NCBI RefSeq assembly: GCF_035594125.1
Contig: NC_087191.1
Span: 3,711,467 to 3,775,466 of the forward strand
Direction: 5' to 3'
Source of the DNA: Scylla paramamosain
Taxonomy: Eukaryota > Arthropoda > Malacostraca > Decapoda > Portunidae
DNA length: 64,000 bases
The notes below the pieces were generated by a model. The model was given only the letters and a program-made list of their open reading frames with translations, was not told the DNA's origin and searched no databases. The position numbers and the translations under genes are program-made. This document shows, one piece after another, positions 16,490 through 54,900 of this stretch. How positions within the stretch are numbered: the first letter of the stretch is position 1; every line of letters starts with the position of its first letter.

Positions 16490-18628
16490 TAGCAGCTGGG
16501 GGCGGTGAGAAAAACTGGCGGAGATGTCTCAGAACACCTAACTTTATAGAAGCTGTTTTAGCTAGAGATGAGATGTGACGTTTCCAGTTTAGACTATAAG
16601 AAAAAGACAGACCGAGGATGTTCAGTGTAAAACATCATTGAAGAAGAGGGGATAGTTGTTTGGAAGGTTGTGTCGAGATGATAGATGGAGGAATTGAGTC
16701 TTTGAGGCATTGAACAATACCAAGTTTGCTCTGCCCAATCAAATTTTAGAGAGATCATAAGTCAGGTATTCTGTGGCTTCATTTTGTGAACTGTTTACTT
16801 CTTGAAGGGTTGGACGTCTATGAAAAGACGTGTAAAAGTGCAGGGTGGATTGGCCAAGAAGTTTGGTTTAGAAGATCATTGATGAACAATATGAAGAGAG
16901 TGGGTAACAGGACAGACCCCTGAAGAACACCACTGTTAATAGATTTAGGAGAAGAGTGACCGTCTACCACAGCAACAATAGAAAAGTTAGAAAGGAAACT
17001 CGAGATGAAGTTTGAGAGAAGGATAAAAGCCGTAGGAGGGTAGCTTGGAAATCAAAGCTTTGTGCCAGACTCTATCAAAAGCTTTTGTTATGTCTAAGGC
17101 AACAACGAAAGTTTCACCAAAATCTCTAAAAAAGAATGACCAAGACCTATTAAGGAAAGCCTGAAGATCGCCATTAGAGCGGCCTTGGTGGAACCCATAC
17201 TGACGAACAGATAGAAGGTGTTTAATAATCTTCCTGTTCAGGATAGATGCAAAAACTTTAGATAGGCTGGAAATTAAAGCAATAGGACGGTAGTTTGAGG
17301 GATTAGAACGGTCACCCTTTTTAGGAATAGGTTGAATGTAGGCAAACTTCCAGCAAGAAGGAAAGGTAAATGTTGACAGACAAAATTGAAAGAGTTTCAC
17401 TGGGCAAGGTGCAAGCACAAAGGCACAGTTTCGGAGAACAATAGGAGACACCCCATTAGCTCATAAGCCTTCCAAGGGTTTAGGCCAGCGAGGAAAACAT
17501 CATTGCGAAGAATTTTAATAGTTAGTATGAAGTATTCAGAGGGCGGAGGAGAGGGAGAAACAAGCCTTGAATCGTCCAAGGTAGAGTTTTTAGCAAAGGT
17601 TTGAGCTAAGAGTTCAGCTTTAAGAATAGATGTGATAGCAGTGGTGCCATCTGGTTAAAATAAAGGAGGGAAAAAAGAAGCAATGTTATTGGAGATGTTT
17701 TTTACTAGATGCCAGAAGTCACGAGGTGAGTTAGATCTTGAAAGGTTTTGAATTTTGTTAAGGAAGGAGTTTTTGGCTAGCTGGAAAACAGACTTGGCAT
17801 GGTTCTGAGCAGAAATATAAAGTGCATGAGATTCTGGTGATGGAAGGCTCAAGTACCTTTTGTGGGCAACCTCCCTATCATGTATAGCAGGAGAATAGGC
17901 TGTGTTAAACCGATGTTTGGAAGGTTTAAGACGAGGAAAAGAGTGAGGAATGTACGCCTCTATGCCAGACACTATCACCTCTATTATGCGTTCGGCATAA
18001 CAGAGGTCTTTGTCACGGAAGCAGTAGTCATTCCAGGGAATATCAACAAAATTAGGTCCCCTCAACTACCAGCGGCAAAACGCCAGAGGCACCTCTACTT
18101 AGGGGGATCCTGAGGAGAGACTGGAGTGATAGGACAAGATACAGATATGAGATTGTGATCAGAAGATCCCAATGGAGAAGAGAGGGTGACAGCATAAGCA
18201 GAAGGATTAGAGGTTAAGAAAAGATAAGAAAAAAAAAAGTTGGGCTTATCTCCAAGACGGTCAGGAATACGATTAGCGTGTTGCACCAGATGCTCTAGAT
18301 TGTGGAGGATAGCAAAGTTGAAGAATAGTTCCCTAGGATGGTCAGTGAAGGGAGAGGAAAGCCAAAGCTGGCGGTGAACATTGAAGTCTCCAAGAATAGA
18401 GATCTCCGCAAAAGGGAAGAGAGAATGTGCTCCACTTTGGAAGTTAAGTAGTTAGAGAATTTCTTATAATCAGAGGAATTAGGTGAAAGGTATACATCAC
18501 AATTAAATTTAGTTTTGAGAGTGACTGTGTAGTCATAGCCAGATGGTGGAAAACTCGGAAGATTCATGAGCGTGGGCACGGGAGCAGGTTAAGGCATTGC
18601 GCACATAAACGCAACATCCAACTTTGAA
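16490..18628 (-). mobile_element. Family J retrotransposon, truncated at both ends
   Basis: Minus-strand copy beginning within the 3' coding region (AGACATCTCCGCCAG block at 16507-16530 antisense) and ending within APE at 18628. RT fragments 17451-16987 (YGFHQGRSNGDLQAFLNRSW, LDITKAFDRVWHK) and linker fragment 18065-17655 are open in pieces. The 5' break at 18628 passes into unrelated sequence. Confidence 0.87.
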
Positions 18629-19369
18629 AGACAAGGCTGCTAAAGTTTATGGTAGGATGTCAATGGCGGATTTATAGCGTTATGAGGAGTTTAAAGCTCA
18701 CATCACTGAGTATCTCGATAAAACTTACGTACATACGCGGACGTCCTGCATGTAGTAGAAGACGAGGACATCTACCACGGTACCCTGTTGAAATGTGGAA
18801 CGTGTGTCTAAGAATAATTACAGATAAAAGTATAATTTATAACGTACAACAAGTAATAATGGTGCAACAAGTAAAAAAATTGATAAACAGGAGGAGAGTG
18901 GTTTTTTTTTTATTGTTGGATGAACTCCGAAACAGCACGAGACCAAGGCTTCCATATTTAAGGTATAAATTGTTCCATAATAAAGTTAGTGCCCCAGCTA
19001 CATAAATCCGATTTGTCGCATTGTTATTTATACATACTATATTTGGCATATAAAGTATATTTTTAGTTTAACACTGGGCAGCAAAGGATTCGGTAGAACT
19101 CAAGCTTGGAGGAAAGATTAAAGAATATGGTTGCACGTTATCAATAATTCCAGGACAATGGTCAAATTTTATTCTACCTGAAGAGTAGGTCATACAGTGT
19201 TGTCCCTGAGTTTAGAAAATGCATAATAATGCATTTAATTTTTTTTTGTTTTATGATAAGAATAAATAAATAAATAAATAAACCAATAAATGGATTATGT
19301 TATCAGTAGCATATTTTACTTTTTTCATAGTGATGATTTTTTGCCGCCTATTTTTCCTATCCCCCACCA
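18629..19369. other. Anonymous non-coding sequence
   Basis: No gene, RNA or repeat family recognised. Contains a short (AAAT)n at 19262-19281 and several A/T homopolymers. Confidence 0.4.
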
Positions 19370-19550
19370 GACTGTCACCTAGTTGTCCTGTCGCTCACTT
19401 GACTGTCGCCTAACTTTCCTGTCGCCCAGCTCATTGTCGTGTAGTTGTCTTGTCCAGCTGACTGTCGCCAAGGTGTCCTGTCGCCCAACTGACTGTCACC
19501 TAGTTGTTCTAGCCCCCAGCTGACTGTCGCTCAGTTGCTCCTGAACCGCT
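19370..19550. repeat. 31-bp minisatellite, about six units
   Basis: Units start GACTGTCGCC at 19370, 19401, 19432 (CATTGTCG), 19460, 19491 and 19522. Lengths are 31, 31, 28, 31, 31 and 29 bp. Consensus style is GACTGTCGCCTAGTTGTCCT followed by GTCGCCCAGCT. 31 is not a multiple of three, so it is not a protein repeat. Confidence 0.85.
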
Positions 19551-19639
19551 ACGTTATCATCCCCAGAGTCTGGAGGCGCCCCTCAGTCTTCCACATAATT
19601 TATTGTCACGAAGTTGTTCTCCGGCTTTTCTGTTGTGTC

Positions 19640-19640
<1 letters not shown>

Positions 19641-19670
<30 letters not shown>
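19641..19670. repeat. (GTA)n microsatellite
   Basis: Ten GTA/TAG units immediately upstream of a plus-strand family J copy. Confidence 0.95.
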
Positions 19671-19671
<1 letters not shown>

Positions 19672-22138
19672 ACCTCACTGGGAGTTTATGCACCTGCCGA
19701 AACGATAATTACTCCCAGTGAGGTCTAAAGCACTGTTCAGGGGGTGCTGTGAACTTATCATTAAACCCAGCTGTGACCTCACTGAACGTTTTCCTTTGTG
19801 TCTCACAACACAAGGTGGCAGTCCCAGCCTGCCCTCTAAAGACAACTCTCTTCCTCCACACAAAATTACAAGCACCTTATAACACACACACCCTTCTCTC
19901 AAAAATTTCAAAATTATCAAGGCGACTCCTACACCAGCCTCGGAGTCTCCATCTGGGGAGGGGACCATAAATGTCCCTAGGTCGGACTCCCTTTCTGTCG
20001 ACGACAGCCCCCTCAACTTTTTCTTCATTAATTTCTGCAACATTCGCGGTCTAAGATCTAATTTTCAATCTGTAGAACACCACCTCTCCTCTTCTAAATC
20101 TCATCTTCTTTTCCTCACTGAAACTCAGGTGTCTGAGGCAACTGACAGTAGCCTCTTTTCTGTTCCCTCCTACTTTCTCTATCCTCATTTTCGATCCAAA
20201 ACTGGATATTGCGTTTATGTGTGCAATGACTTAACCTGCTCTCGTGCCCATGCTCTTGAATCTTCTGAGTTTTCCACCATCTGGCTACGACTACAGAGTC
20301 ACTCTCAAACTAAATTTATCTGTGCTGTATACCTCTCACCTAATTCCTCTGACTATAAGATATTCTTTGACTACTTAACTTCCAAAGTGGAGCACATTCC
20401 ACTTTTGCAGAGATCTACATTCTTGGAGACTTCAATGTTCACCACCAGCTTTGGCTTCCCTCTCCCTTCACTGACTATTCTGGTGAACTATTTTTCAACT
20501 TTGCTATCCTCCACGACCTAGAGCAATCGGTGCTACATCCTACTCGTATTCCTGACCGTCTTGGAGATACGCCCAACATTCTTGATCTTTTCCTGACCTC
20601 TAATCCTTCTGCTTATGCTGTCACCCTTTCCTTTCCGTTGGGCTCCTCCGATCACAATCTCATATCTGTATCTTATCCTATCGCTCGAATCCCTCCTCAG
20701 GATCCCCCTAAGCGAAGGTGCCTCTGGCGTTTTGCCTCTGCTAGTTGGGGGGACCTGAGGAGGTATTTTGCTGATTTTCCTTGGAAAAAACTATTGCTTC
20801 CGTGTCAGAGACCCGTCTTTGTGCGCTGAGCGCATAACAGAGGTGATAGGGTCTGGTATGCAGGCGTACATTCATCACTCTTTTTCTCGACCTAAACCTT
20901 TCAAACCTTGGTTTAACACAGCTTGTTCTCGTGGTATACATGACAGAGAGGTGGCCCACAAAAGGTATTTAAGCCTTCCATCACCAGAATCTCATTCACT
21001 TTATATTTCTGCCCGGAACCATGCCAAGTCCGTTCTCCAACTAGCCAAAAACTCCTTCATTAACATAAAGTGTCAAAACCTTTCAAGATCTAACTCCCTT
21101 CGTGACTTCTGGCATCTAGCCAAAAATATCTCCAATAACTTTTCTTCTTCTTTCCCTCCTTAATTTCAACCAGATGGCACCCCTGCTATCATCTCTATTT
21201 CTAAAGCTGAACTCTTCGCTCAAACTTTTGCTAAAAACTCTACCTTGGAAGATTCTGGGCTTGTTCCTCCCTCTCCTCCATCCTCTGACTAGTTCATGCT
21301 ACCTATCAAAATTCTTCGCAATGATGTTTTCCATTCCCTCGCTGGCATAAACCCCCGGAAGGCTTATGGACCAGATGGGGTCCCTCCTATTCTTCTCCGA
21401 AACTGTGCCTCCGTGCTTGTACCTTGCCTAGTCAAACTCCTTTAGCTCTGTGTGTCAACATCTACCTTTCCTTCTTGTTGGAAGTTTGCCTATATTCAGC
21501 CTGTTCCTTTTTTTTTTTTTTTTTTTTATGTAAGAAGGACACTGGCCAAGGGCAACAAAAATCTAATAAAAAAAATGCCCACTGAAACGGTCACCCTAAA
21601 AAGGGTGACCGTTCTAATCCTTCAAACTACCTTCCTATTGCTTTAATTTCCTGCCTATCTAAAGTTTTCGAATCTATCCTCAATAGGAAGATTCTTAAAC
21701 ATCTATCATTTCACAACCTTCTATCTGATCGCCAGTATGAGTTCCGTGAAAGCCGCTCTACTGGTGATCTTCTGGCTTTCCTTACTGAGTCTTGGTCAAC
21801 CTCTTTTAGAGATTTTGGTGAAACTTTTGCTGTTGCCTTGGACATATCAAAAGCTTTTGATACAGTCTGGCACAAAGCTTTGATTTCCAAACTACCCTCC
21901 TACAGCTTCTATCCTTCTCTCTTTAACTTCATCTCAAGTTTCCTTTCTGACCGTTCTATTGCTGATGTGGTAGACGGTCACTCTTCTCCTAAATTTATTA
22001 ACAGTGGTGTTTCTTACGGTTCTGTTCTGTCACCCACTCTCTTCTTATTATTCATTAATGATCTTCTAAACCAAACTTCTTGTCCTATCCACTCCTACGC
22101 TGATGATACCACCTTGCACTTTTCCACGTCTTTGTGGT
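19671..22138 (+). mobile_element. Family J retrotransposon, plus strand, 5' end to RT, ends at an inversion
   Basis: Runs from the family 5' end (CACCTGCCGAAACGATAATT at 19691) through APE ([10 protein letters not shown]..., frames 20129-20521 and 20530-20829) to RT motif YADDTTLHFS at about 22096-22125. It then stops abruptly at 22138. The first 16 bases (GACCTCACTGGGAGT) are the inverse of the element's own ACTCCCAGTGAGGTC at 19711-19725, so the copy starts with a hairpin. A small inverted piece of 3' UTR is inserted at 21509-21590. Confidence 0.88.
21509..21590 (-). mobile_element. Inverted family J 3' UTR stub nested in another family J copy
   Basis: A poly-T run followed by ATGTAAGAAGGACACTGGCC and AAAATGCCCACTGAAA is the last 80 bp or so of the family, reversed. 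It interrupts the host copy within GTTCC/CGGTCACCC. The host sequence at the right edge forms the palindrome CGGTCACCCTAAAAAGGGTGACCG (21579-21602). It looks like a severely 5'-truncated secondary insertion or a template-switch product. Confidence 0.7.
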
Positions 22139-22683
22139 AGACTCTATCAAAAGCTCTTGATATGTCCAAGGCAACAGCAAAGGTTTCACCAAAATCTCTA
22201 AAAGAGGATGACCAAGACTCAGTAAGGAAAGCCAGAAGATCACCAGTAGAGCGGCCTTGACGGAACCCATACTGGCGATCAGATAGAAGGTCGTGAAGTG
22301 ATAGATGTTTAAGAATCTTCCTGTTGAGGATAGATTCAAAAACTTTAGATAGGCAGGAAATTAAAGCAATAGGACGGTAGTTTGAGGGATTAGATCCAAA
22401 TCACCCTTTTTAGGAACAGGTTGAATGTAGGCAAACTTCCAGCAAGAAGGAAAGGTAGATGTTGACAGACAGAGCTGAAAGAGTTTGACTAGGCAAGGTG
22501 CAAGCACGGAGGCACAGTTTCGGAGAACAACAGGAGGGATCCCATCAGGTCCATAAGCCTTCCGAGGGTTTAGGCCAGCGAGGGCATGGAAAACATCATT
22601 GCGAAGAATTTTAATAGGTGGCATGAAGTAGTCAGAGGGTGGAGGAGAGGGAAGAACAAGCCCAGAATCATCCAAGGTAGAGT
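22139..22683 (-). mobile_element. Family J fragment in opposite orientation to its neighbour
   Basis: Minus-strand RT N-terminal region (KAYGPDGIPPVVLRNC, YIQPVPKKGD, then after a frame change TGRFLNIYHFTTF and DISKAFDRVW-equivalent sequence). It joins the plus-strand copy at 22138 directly. The two pieces overlap in content, so this is not a simple inversion of the missing 3' half. Confidence 0.82.
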
Positions 22684-22726
22684 AGCAGTAGCTGCGTCTG
22701 AAATAATAATAACAGTATAATTTGTA

Positions 22727-22842
22727 GTAGTTTTGGTAGTAGTAGTAATAGTATTAGAATTAGTAGTAGTAGTAGTAGTAGTAGTAGCAGTAGTAGTAGT
22801 AGTAGTAGTAGTAGTAGCAGTGGTAGTAGTAGTAGTAGTAGT
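22727..22842. repeat. (GTA)n microsatellite, imperfect
   Basis: TAG/GTA triplets with some CAG and GTG variants. It encodes the spurious poly-Val and poly-Thr frames seen here. Confidence 0.93.
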
Positions 22843-23335
22843 GCGAAAATCTAGCTCTAGCTGTTTTGCCTCCATTCAGTTACTCACGATTGATAAGCGT
22901 GCAAAGTGGGCGGCATTTCTGCTACGAGTAGATTCGTCATCCAGACCTAACCTCTTTTTTTCGATCTTTATTGGCTGAGAGTAACTTTAATCCATCTTAT
23001 AACCCTGTCACTGTTGCTGGACATGGACATAATCGTCGACTCTGCCCTCGGTTATTTTGCTATGATACATGTTGTATCCTATAGCTCGGCTGTTGGCATC
23101 ACACGTAGGTCAACGTGGCTGATTTCTGCATTAGTTGGTGGAACTATGGGAAGGTCGACTCTCATGTATAGTCCATGAAGCATCAGTAATGGTGATTGAC
23201 CCGTGATGCAAAGTAGTGTGGCGCCGTAGTATGCTAGTTGGTTGTGGAACTTTTACAGTAGAGGCCACGAATCCAGCTTTTGAAGATCATGTTGAATCTC
23301 TTGATGGCACTATTTCCATGTATAGAAAAAAATGG
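22843..23335. other. Anonymous non-coding sequence
   Basis: No gene recognised. A short piece (about 23063-23087, ATGTTGTATCCTATAGCTCGGC) resembles the ATCATATAGCTCGGC sequence at 1706-1723. Confidence 0.35.
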
Positions 23336-24994
23336 CAGAGACAACTGAGAGCACCTAACTTCATAGAAACTGTTTTAGCTGAGATGTGGTTTTCATCTCT
23401 ATCGCAATGATGTTTTCCATGCCCTCGCTGGCATAAACCCTCGGAAGGCTCATGGACCTGATGGGGTCCTTCCTACTGTTCTCCGAAACTGTGCCTCCGT
23501 GCTTACACCTTGCCTAGTCAAACTCTTTCAACTCTGTCTGTCAACATCTGCCTTTCTTTCTTGCTGAAAGTTTGCCTACATTCAGCCTATTCCTAAAACG
23601 GTGACCGTTCTAATCCCTCAAACTACTGTCTATTGTTTCAATTTCCTACTTATCTAAAGTTTTTGAATCTATCCTCAACTGGAAAATTCTTAAACATATA
23701 TCACTTCACAACCTTCTATCTGATCGCCTCTCTACTGGTGATCTTCTGGCTTTCCTTACTGAGTCTTGGTCATTCTCTTTTAGAGATTTTGGTGAAACGT
23801 TTGGTGTTGCCTTGGATATATCAAAAGCTTTTGATAGAGTTTGGCACAAAGTTTTGATTTCCAAACTACCCTGCTACGGGTTATATCCTTCTCTCTGTAA
23901 CTTCATCTCAAGTTTTCTTTCTGACCGTTCTATTGCTGCTGTGGTAGACGGTCACTGTTCTCCTAAATCTTTTAACAGTGGTGTTCCTAAGGATTCTGTC
24001 CTGTCACCCACTCTTTTCTTACTATTCATCAATGACCTTCTAAACCAAATTTCTTGTCCTATTCACTCCTACGCTGATAATACCACCCTGTACTTTTCCA
24101 AGTGTTTTCATAGACGTCCAACACTTCATGAAGTAAACATTTCACCCAGGGAGGCCACAGAACACCTGACTTCTGATCTTTCTAAAATTTATGATTGTGG
24201 CACAGGAAAATTAGTATTGTTTAATGCCTCAAATAACTCATTTTCTCCATCCATCAACTCGACACAACCTTCCAAACAACTATCCCCTCTTCTTCTATGA
24301 CACTGAATTGTTCCCCCTCTTCTACAATGAACATCTTCGGTCTGTCCTTTTCTTATAATCTGAAGTGGAAGCATCACATATCATCTCTACCTAAAACAGC
24401 TTCTAGACGTTAGACGTTCTGAGACGTCTCCGCCAGTTTTTCTCACTCTCCCAGCTGCTAATTATGTACAAGGGCCTCATCTGTCCATGTATGGAGTATG
24501 ATTCACATGTCTGGGGTGGGTTCCACTCATACCGCTCTTCTAGACGGGGTGGAATCAAAAGTTTTTCGTTTCATCAACTCCTCTCGTCTAACCGACTGTC
24601 TTCAGCCTCTCATCGTCGCAGTGTTGCAGCAGCTGTCTTCTACCGCTATTTTCATGCTAACTGTTCTTCTGATCTTGCAAACTGTATGCCTCCCCTCCTC
24701 CCGGGGCCTTGCTGCACAAGACTTTCTTCTTTCTTTCATCCCTGTTCTGTCCATCTCTCTAATGCAAGAGTTAACCAGTATCCTCAATCATTCATCCCTT
24801 TCTCTGGTAAATCGTGGAACTCCTTGCCTGCTTCTATATTTTCATCTCTTATTCAAGATGGAGGTTTAAAGAAACTTATCTTTCAGTTTTTGACCACCGC
24901 TTTGGACCCTTTTATGGGACAGGCATCTCAGTAGGCTTTTTATTTATTTTTTTTTAGATTTTTGTTGCCCTTGGCCAGTGTGCCTCCTACAAGC

Positions 24995-25000
<6 letters not shown>
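23336..25000 (+). mobile_element. Family J retrotransposon, RT to 3' end, with a small inverted head
   Basis: 23336-23395 is minus-oriented 3' coding sequence (CACCTAACTTCATAGAAACTG). At about 23402 it switches to plus orientation and continues through RT (frame 23812-24300, MDISKAFDRVWHK, FLLFINDLLNQ, YADNTTLYFS with Asn in place of the second Asp) and the C-terminal block (24464-24934, YKGLICPCMEYDSHVWGG). The 3' UTR TTGTTGCCCTTGGCCAGTGT ends at (CA)n(TA)n. The YADN change predicts an inactive RT. Confidence 0.87.

Positions 25001-26912
<1,912 letters not shown>

Positions 26913-26952
<40 letters not shown>
26913..26952. repeat. (TG)n microsatellite
   Basis: Twenty TG units between the second RT element and the 3' end of a short family J copy. 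Confidence 0.97.
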
Positions 26953-27371
<419 letters not shown>

Positions 27372-27510
27372 AAGAATGTTTGATTTTTTTGTAAAAAATA
27401 AACATAAAGCAAATGGACTTCAGATTTAAAATGATATACTGTATTAGTTGTACATTAGACTGTGCCATGTGCTATACTGAATATATTGCTGAACGAGTGT
27501 GAATGTGCAG

Positions 27511-43550
<16,040 letters not shown>

Positions 43551-43733
43551 GTTGGTAACATTACATATGTGTTTACCCATATAATTTTTAGTTACGTTTT
43601 CTAATGCTCTTAAGTTCTTAAGGAAAGATCCTCGTCATTTAGGAATGAAAACATAAATCTAAAATATTTTCATAAATACTAATTTACATGGCTTTTAAAT
43701 GCTCATTCATCTGTTATTTCATTAGTTGTACAC

Positions 43734-48430
<4,697 letters not shown>

Positions 48431-48439
48431 TTTTTTTTT

Positions 48440-50724
<2,285 letters not shown>

Positions 50725-50790
<66 letters not shown>
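50725..50790. repeat. (GA)n microsatellite
   Basis: About 33 GA units. Confidence 0.97.
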
Positions 50791-50792
<2 letters not shown>

Positions 50793-50923
50793 GAGGGTCG
50801 CCTATCCTTTCCACCAATGTGTTAAACCGATAATTGATCCTCTGGAGTCAATACAACGCAGCACACGGGGAATTTCTCTACTTGGCCAACGCCCAAACGT
50901 TCTTCCAGCGGTAAAAAAGAGTA

Positions 50924-51110
50924 CAGTTACATGACATGAACCAGCAATCAGGACATACATTAAAGGCTTAGTTACATCACATCACACGAGGCAACAAACA
51001 GAGCAGAGAGTAAAGTCTTAGTTACATCATATAAGGCAGCAAGCAGAACAGACAGTAAAGACTTAGTTATATCACATGAAGCAGCAAGCAGGGCAGACAG
51101 TAAAGGCTCC
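50924..51110. repeat. About 46-bp minisatellite, four units
   Basis: Units begin AGTTACAT at 50924, 50970, 51020 and 51064 (46, 50, 44 and about 46 bp). Each carries CAGCAAGCAG-type and ACAGTAAAG-type blocks. Confidence 0.82.
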
Positions 51111-51310
51111 GTTACATATTATGAAATCCTTTACAACAAAAAAGTATAAAGCAACACAAGCATAAAAAGATATACAAACCTAATTTGGTGAAGAATAATT
51201 TTCTGTGAAAATGAAGATAATATTGTATTAATTTTGCAAGCTTTTTCGTTTTCACTCTTTTATTTATACTCATTTTGTTTTTCCATTTGATTAAATAATA
51301 AATTTTAAGC

Positions 51311-51976
<666 letters not shown>

Positions 51977-54900
51977 TGTGGGAGGGACACTGGCCAAGGG
52001 CAACAAAAATTCAATAAAAAAATGCCCACTGAAATGCTAATGCCATGAAAAGCTCCAAAGCGGTAGTAAAAAAATGAAGGATAAGTGTCTTGAGACCTCC
52101 CTCTTGAAGGAATTCAAGTCATAGGAAGGTGGAAGTACAGAAGCAGGCAGGGAGTTCCAGAGTTTACCAGAGAAAGGGATGAAAGATTCAGAATACTGGT
52201 TAACTCTTGCGTTAGAGAGGTGGACAGAATATGAGTGAGAGAAAGAAGAAAGTCTTGTGCAGCGAGGCCGCGGGAGGAGGGGAGGCATGCAGTTAGCAAA
52301 ATCAGAAGAGCAGTTAGCATGAAAATAGCGGTAGAAGACAGCTAGAGGTGCAACATTGCGGCAATGAGAGAGAGGCTGAAGACAGTCAGTTAGAGGAGAG
52401 GAGTTGATGAGACGAAAAGCTTTTGATTCCACCCTGTCTAGAAGAGCAGAATGAGTGGAACCCCCCCAGACATGTACAGATAAGGCTCTTGTACAGAGTT
52501 AGCATCTGGGGGTTGAGAAAAACTGGCGGAGATGTATCAGAACACCTAACTTCATGGAAGCTGTTTTAGCTAGAGATGAGATGTGAAGTTTCCAGTTCAG
52601 ATTATAAGTAAAGGACACACCAAGGATGTCCAGTGTAGAAGAGGGGAACAGTTGAGCGTCATTGAAGAAGAGGGGATAGTTGTCTGGAAGGTTGTGTCGG
52701 GTTGATAGATGGAGGAACCGAGTTTTTTAGGCATTGAACAATACCAAGTTTGCTCTGCCCCAATCAGAAATTTTAGAAAGATCAGAAGTCAAGGGTTCTG
52801 TGGTTTCCCTGCGTGAAATGTTTAATTCCTGAAGGATTGGACGTCAGTGAAAAGACGTGGAATAGTGCAGGGTGGTATCATCAGCATAGGAGTAGACAGG
52901 ACAGAAGTTTGGTTTAGAAGATCATTAAAGAATAATAAGAAGAGAGTGGGTGACAGGACAGAACCCTGAGGAATACCACTGTTAATAGATTTATGAGAAG
53001 AACAGTGACCGTCTACCACAGCAGCAATAGAACGGTCAGAAAGGAAACTTGAGATGAAATTACAGAGAGAAGAATAGAAGCCGTAGGAGGGTAGTGTGGA
53101 AATCAAAGCTTTGTGCCAGATTCTATCAAAAGCTTTTGATATGTTCAAGGCAACAGCAAAAATTTCACCAAAATTTCTAAAAGACGATGACCAAGACTCA
53201 GTAAAGAAAGTCAGAAGATCACCAGTAGAGCGGCCTTGACGGAACCCATACTGGCGATCAGATAGAAGGTTGTGAAGTTTTAAGTGTTTAAGAATCTTCC
53301 TGTTGAGGATAGATTAAAAAAAAAACTTTAGATAGGCAGGAAATTAAAGCAATAGAACGGTAGTTTGAGGAATTAGAACGGTCACCCTTTTTAGGGACAG
53401 GCTGAATGCAGACAAACCTCCAGCAAGGAGGAAAGGTAGATGTTGACAGACAAAGCTGAAAGTGTTTGACTAGGCAAGGTGCAAGAAAGTAGGCACAGTT
53501 TCGGAGAACAATAGGAGGGACCCCATCTGGTCCATAAGCCTCCCGAGGGTTTAGGACAGCAAGAGCATGAAAAAATTATTGCGAAAAATTTTAATAGGTA
53601 GGATGAAGTTGTCAGAGGGTGGAGGAGAGGGAGGAACAAGCCCAGAATCGTCCAAGGTAGAGTTTTTAGCAAAGGTCTGAGCGAAGAGTTCAGCATTAGA
53701 AATAAATGTGATAGCAGTGGTGCATCTGGTTGAATTAAAGAAGGGAAGGAAGAAGAAGCAAAGTTATTGGAAATATTTTTTGGCAGATGCCAGAAGTCAC
53801 GAGGGGAGTTATATCTTGAAAGGTTTTGAAACTTTCTCTTAATGAAGGAGTTTTTGGCTAGTTGGAGAATGAGATTCTGGTGATGGAAGACTTAAATACC
53901 TTTTGTGGGCCACCTCTCTATAATGTATAACATGAAAACAAGCTGTGCTAAACCAGGGTTTGGAAGATTTAGGTCGAGAAAAAGAGTGAGGAATGTACGC
54001 CTCCATGCCAGATACTAACACTTCTGTTATGCGCTCAGCACAAAAAAGACGGGTCTCTGACACGGAAGCAGTACTCATTCCAAGGAAAATCAGCAAAATT
54101 CTGATAAGATTCTAGTGATGGAAGGCCTCAGGTCCCCCCAACTAGCAGAGGCAAAACGCCAGAGGCACCTTCGCTTAGGGGGATCCTGAGGAGGGACTGG
54201 AGTGATAGAACAAGATACAGATATGAGATTGTGATCGGAGGAGCCCAACGGAGAAGAAAGGGTGACAGCATAAGTAGAAGGATTAGAGGTCAGGAAAAGG
54301 TCAAGGATGTTGGGCGTATCTCCAAGACGGTCAGGAATACGAGGAGGGTGTTGCACCAATTGCTCTAGGTCGTGGAGGATAGCAAAGTTGAAGGCTAGTT
54401 CGCCAGGATGGTCAGTGAAGGGAGAGGAAAGCCAAAGCTGGTGGTGAACATTGAAGTCTCCAGGAATGGAGATCTCTGCAAAAGGAAAGAGGGTCAGAAT
54501 GTGCTCCACTTTGGAAGTTAAGTGGTCAAAGAATTTCTTATAGTCAGAGGAGTTAGGTGAGAGGTATACAGCACAGATAAATTTAGTTTGAGAGTGACTC
54601 TGTAGTCGTAGCCAAATGGTGGAAAACTCGGAAGATTCAAGAGCGTGGGCACGAGAGCAGGTTAAGACATTGCGCACATAAAAGCTACATCCAGCTTTGG
54701 AATGAAAATGAGGATAGAGAAAATAGGATGGAACAAAAGAGGGGCTACTGTCGGTTGCCTCAGACACCTGAGTTTCAGCGAGGAAAAGAAGATGAGGTTT
54801 AGAAAAGGAGAGGCGGTGTTCTACAGATTGAAAATTAGATCTTAGACCGCGAATGTTGCAGAAATTAAAGATAAAGTTTAGGGGGGGTGTCAAGACACTT

